Part shown: positions 6,017 to 6,432 of the stretch, piece after piece | How positions within the stretch are numbered: the first letter of the stretch is position 1 | Layout: each line of letters begins with the position of its first letter | NCBI GenBank assembly: GCA_002437565.1 | Contig: DJQL01000099.1 | Coordinates: 7,478-13,909 of the forward strand | DNA: 6,432 bases | Direction of reading: 5' to 3' | Origin: Prevotella sp. UBA6387 | Lineage (GTDB): Bacteria; Bacteroidota; Bacteroidia; Bacteroidales; Bacteroidaceae | Made by a program: the position numbers and the translations under genes | The notes under the pieces: model-generated | What the model saw: the letters and a program-made list of their open reading frames with translations, nothing else | Databases searched by the model: none | What the model was told of the DNA's origin: nothing

Positions 6017-6432
6017 ATGGGAAAACTGTCGCCACATTTTTATAAAGGTCTTATAGAGGCCGGTTGTGATGAGGCCGGCCGTGGCTGTCTGGCCGGCAGC
6101 GTCTATGCGGCCGCGGTGATTCTTCCCGATGGCTACGACAATGCAGAGCTCAACGACTCTAAGAAGTTGACAGAGAAACGCAGAATGGCCTTGCGTGATC
6201 AGATTCAGCGCGATGCCGTGGCTTGGGCGGTCGGCATTGTTACCCCAGAAGAGATTGACGAGATAAACATTCTCCATGCCTCTTTCCTGGCCATGCATCG
6301 TGCCATTGCCGCGTTGAGCGTGAGGCCACAGGCTCTCATCATCGATGGCAACAGGTTCGACCCTATACCAAGGATTCCACGTTCGTCTCAACCGGATTCT
6401 TCACTCTCCGCTCTTCACTCTTCACTTTCCAC
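6017..6432 (+). CDS. rnhB: Ribonuclease HII, 5' part (3' end outside window), with repeat tract
   Basis: 138 full codons are visible and the frame is still open at the right edge. RNase HII removes RNA from RNA-DNA hybrids and single ribonucleotides from DNA. Seen: AGCDEAGRGCLAG with metal-binding D18 and E19, YAAAVILP, LNDSKKLTEKRR (45-56) and ALIIDGNRF with the third catalytic Asp D110; all are RNase HII landmarks and resemble Bacteroidales proteins. The usual GPV after GRGxLA reads GSV here. After PRIP (118-121) the family pattern stops: the expected HTTIVKGD-type motif with the fourth Asp is not seen. Residues from 128 on are Ser/Leu-rich (SSLSALHSSLS) and are encoded by a heptanucleotide repeat. 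This may be an in-frame insertion, or the gene may be broken; the window cannot decide. ATG 6017 is chosen because it gives the normal N-terminus; an upstream in-frame TTG (5999) is less likely. Confidence 0.88.
   Translation, partial: MGKLSPHFYKGLIEAGCDEAGRGCLAGSVYAAAVILPDGYDNAELNDSKKLTEKRRMALRDQIQRDAVAWAVGIVTPEEIDEINILHASFLAMHRAIAALSVRPQALIIDGNRFDPIPRIPRSSQPDSSLSALHSSLS
6398..6432 (+). repeat. Tandem heptanucleotide repeat inside rnhB
   Basis: Five 7-nt units in register reach the window end: TCTTCAC, TCTCCGC, TCTTCAC, TCTTCAC and TTTCCAC. Three are identical, and the other two differ at two positions each. Because 7 is not a multiple of 3, three units encode one 7-residue period (SSLSALH, then SSLS), and the repeat has no stop codon in any + frame. 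The array may continue past the edge. Gain or loss of one or two units would shift the frame downstream. Confidence 0.85.

Noticed and set aside
5979..6056. 25-codon open frame starting just after sufS
   Set aside because: Overlaps the rnhB start in another frame, has no recognisable features and is short enough to be chance.
6008..6391. 127-codon - strand open frame over rnhB
   Set aside because: The + strand carries clear RNase HII motifs (DEAGRG, LNDSKKLT, IIDGNRF); the antisense frame has none.
1..6432. tRNA, rRNA, CRISPR arrays, insertion sequences or transfer signatures
   Set aside because: No cloverleaf, rRNA-like segment, spaced direct repeats, transposase motifs or terminal inverted repeats seen; the genes form one conserved core block with even codon use.

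Overview
The window looks like a chromosomal housekeeping segment from a member of the Bacteroidota, most likely a Prevotella-like Bacteroidales. The pointers are the gene order (infB followed by sufB-sufC-sufD-sufS), a promoter with the Bacteroidota-type -7 element TAnnTTTG, A/T-rich start regions mostly without a Shine-Dalgarno sequence, and frequent use of ATA for Ile in otherwise fairly GC-rich genes. The genus is inferred from memory of these traits; no search was possible. All genes are on the + strand.

Layout: (1) 1-855, the 3' end of infB (IF-2 domains C1 and C2 region), entering from the left edge. (2) 856-1115, a 260-base gap with a strong intrinsic terminator (about 877-928), a Bacteroidota-type promoter (about 991-1024) and a leader of roughly 85 nt holding a weak hairpin and a 16-codon open frame that stops 2 nt before sufB. 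(3) 1116-5976, a compact sufBCDS operon with gaps of 36, 10 and 30 nt. (4) 6017 to the right edge, the 5' part of rnhB (RNase HII), 40 nt after sufS with no terminator between.

The four suf genes encode a cytosolic Fe-S cluster assembly machine. SufS takes sulfur from cysteine as a persulfide. SufB and SufD form the scaffold on which the cluster is built. SufC is the ATPase that drives the change of scaffold shape. Every key residue I could map from the E. coli proteins is conserved (SufB C392 and E421, SufC K40, K152, E171 and H203, SufD H375, SufS K226 and C367), so the operon should be functional. No sulfur-transfer partner (SufE or SufU), A-type carrier (SufA) or Rrf2/IscR-type regulator lies in the window.

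I do not see a previously undescribed system here. The most unusual thing is at the right edge: rnhB runs into a tandem heptanucleotide repeat (consensus TCTTCAC, five units to the window end), located between the third catalytic Asp and the place where the fourth should come. This is either an in-frame repeat insertion in RNase HII or a length-variable break of the gene. Second is a CxxCxxC tail at the C-terminus of SufD.
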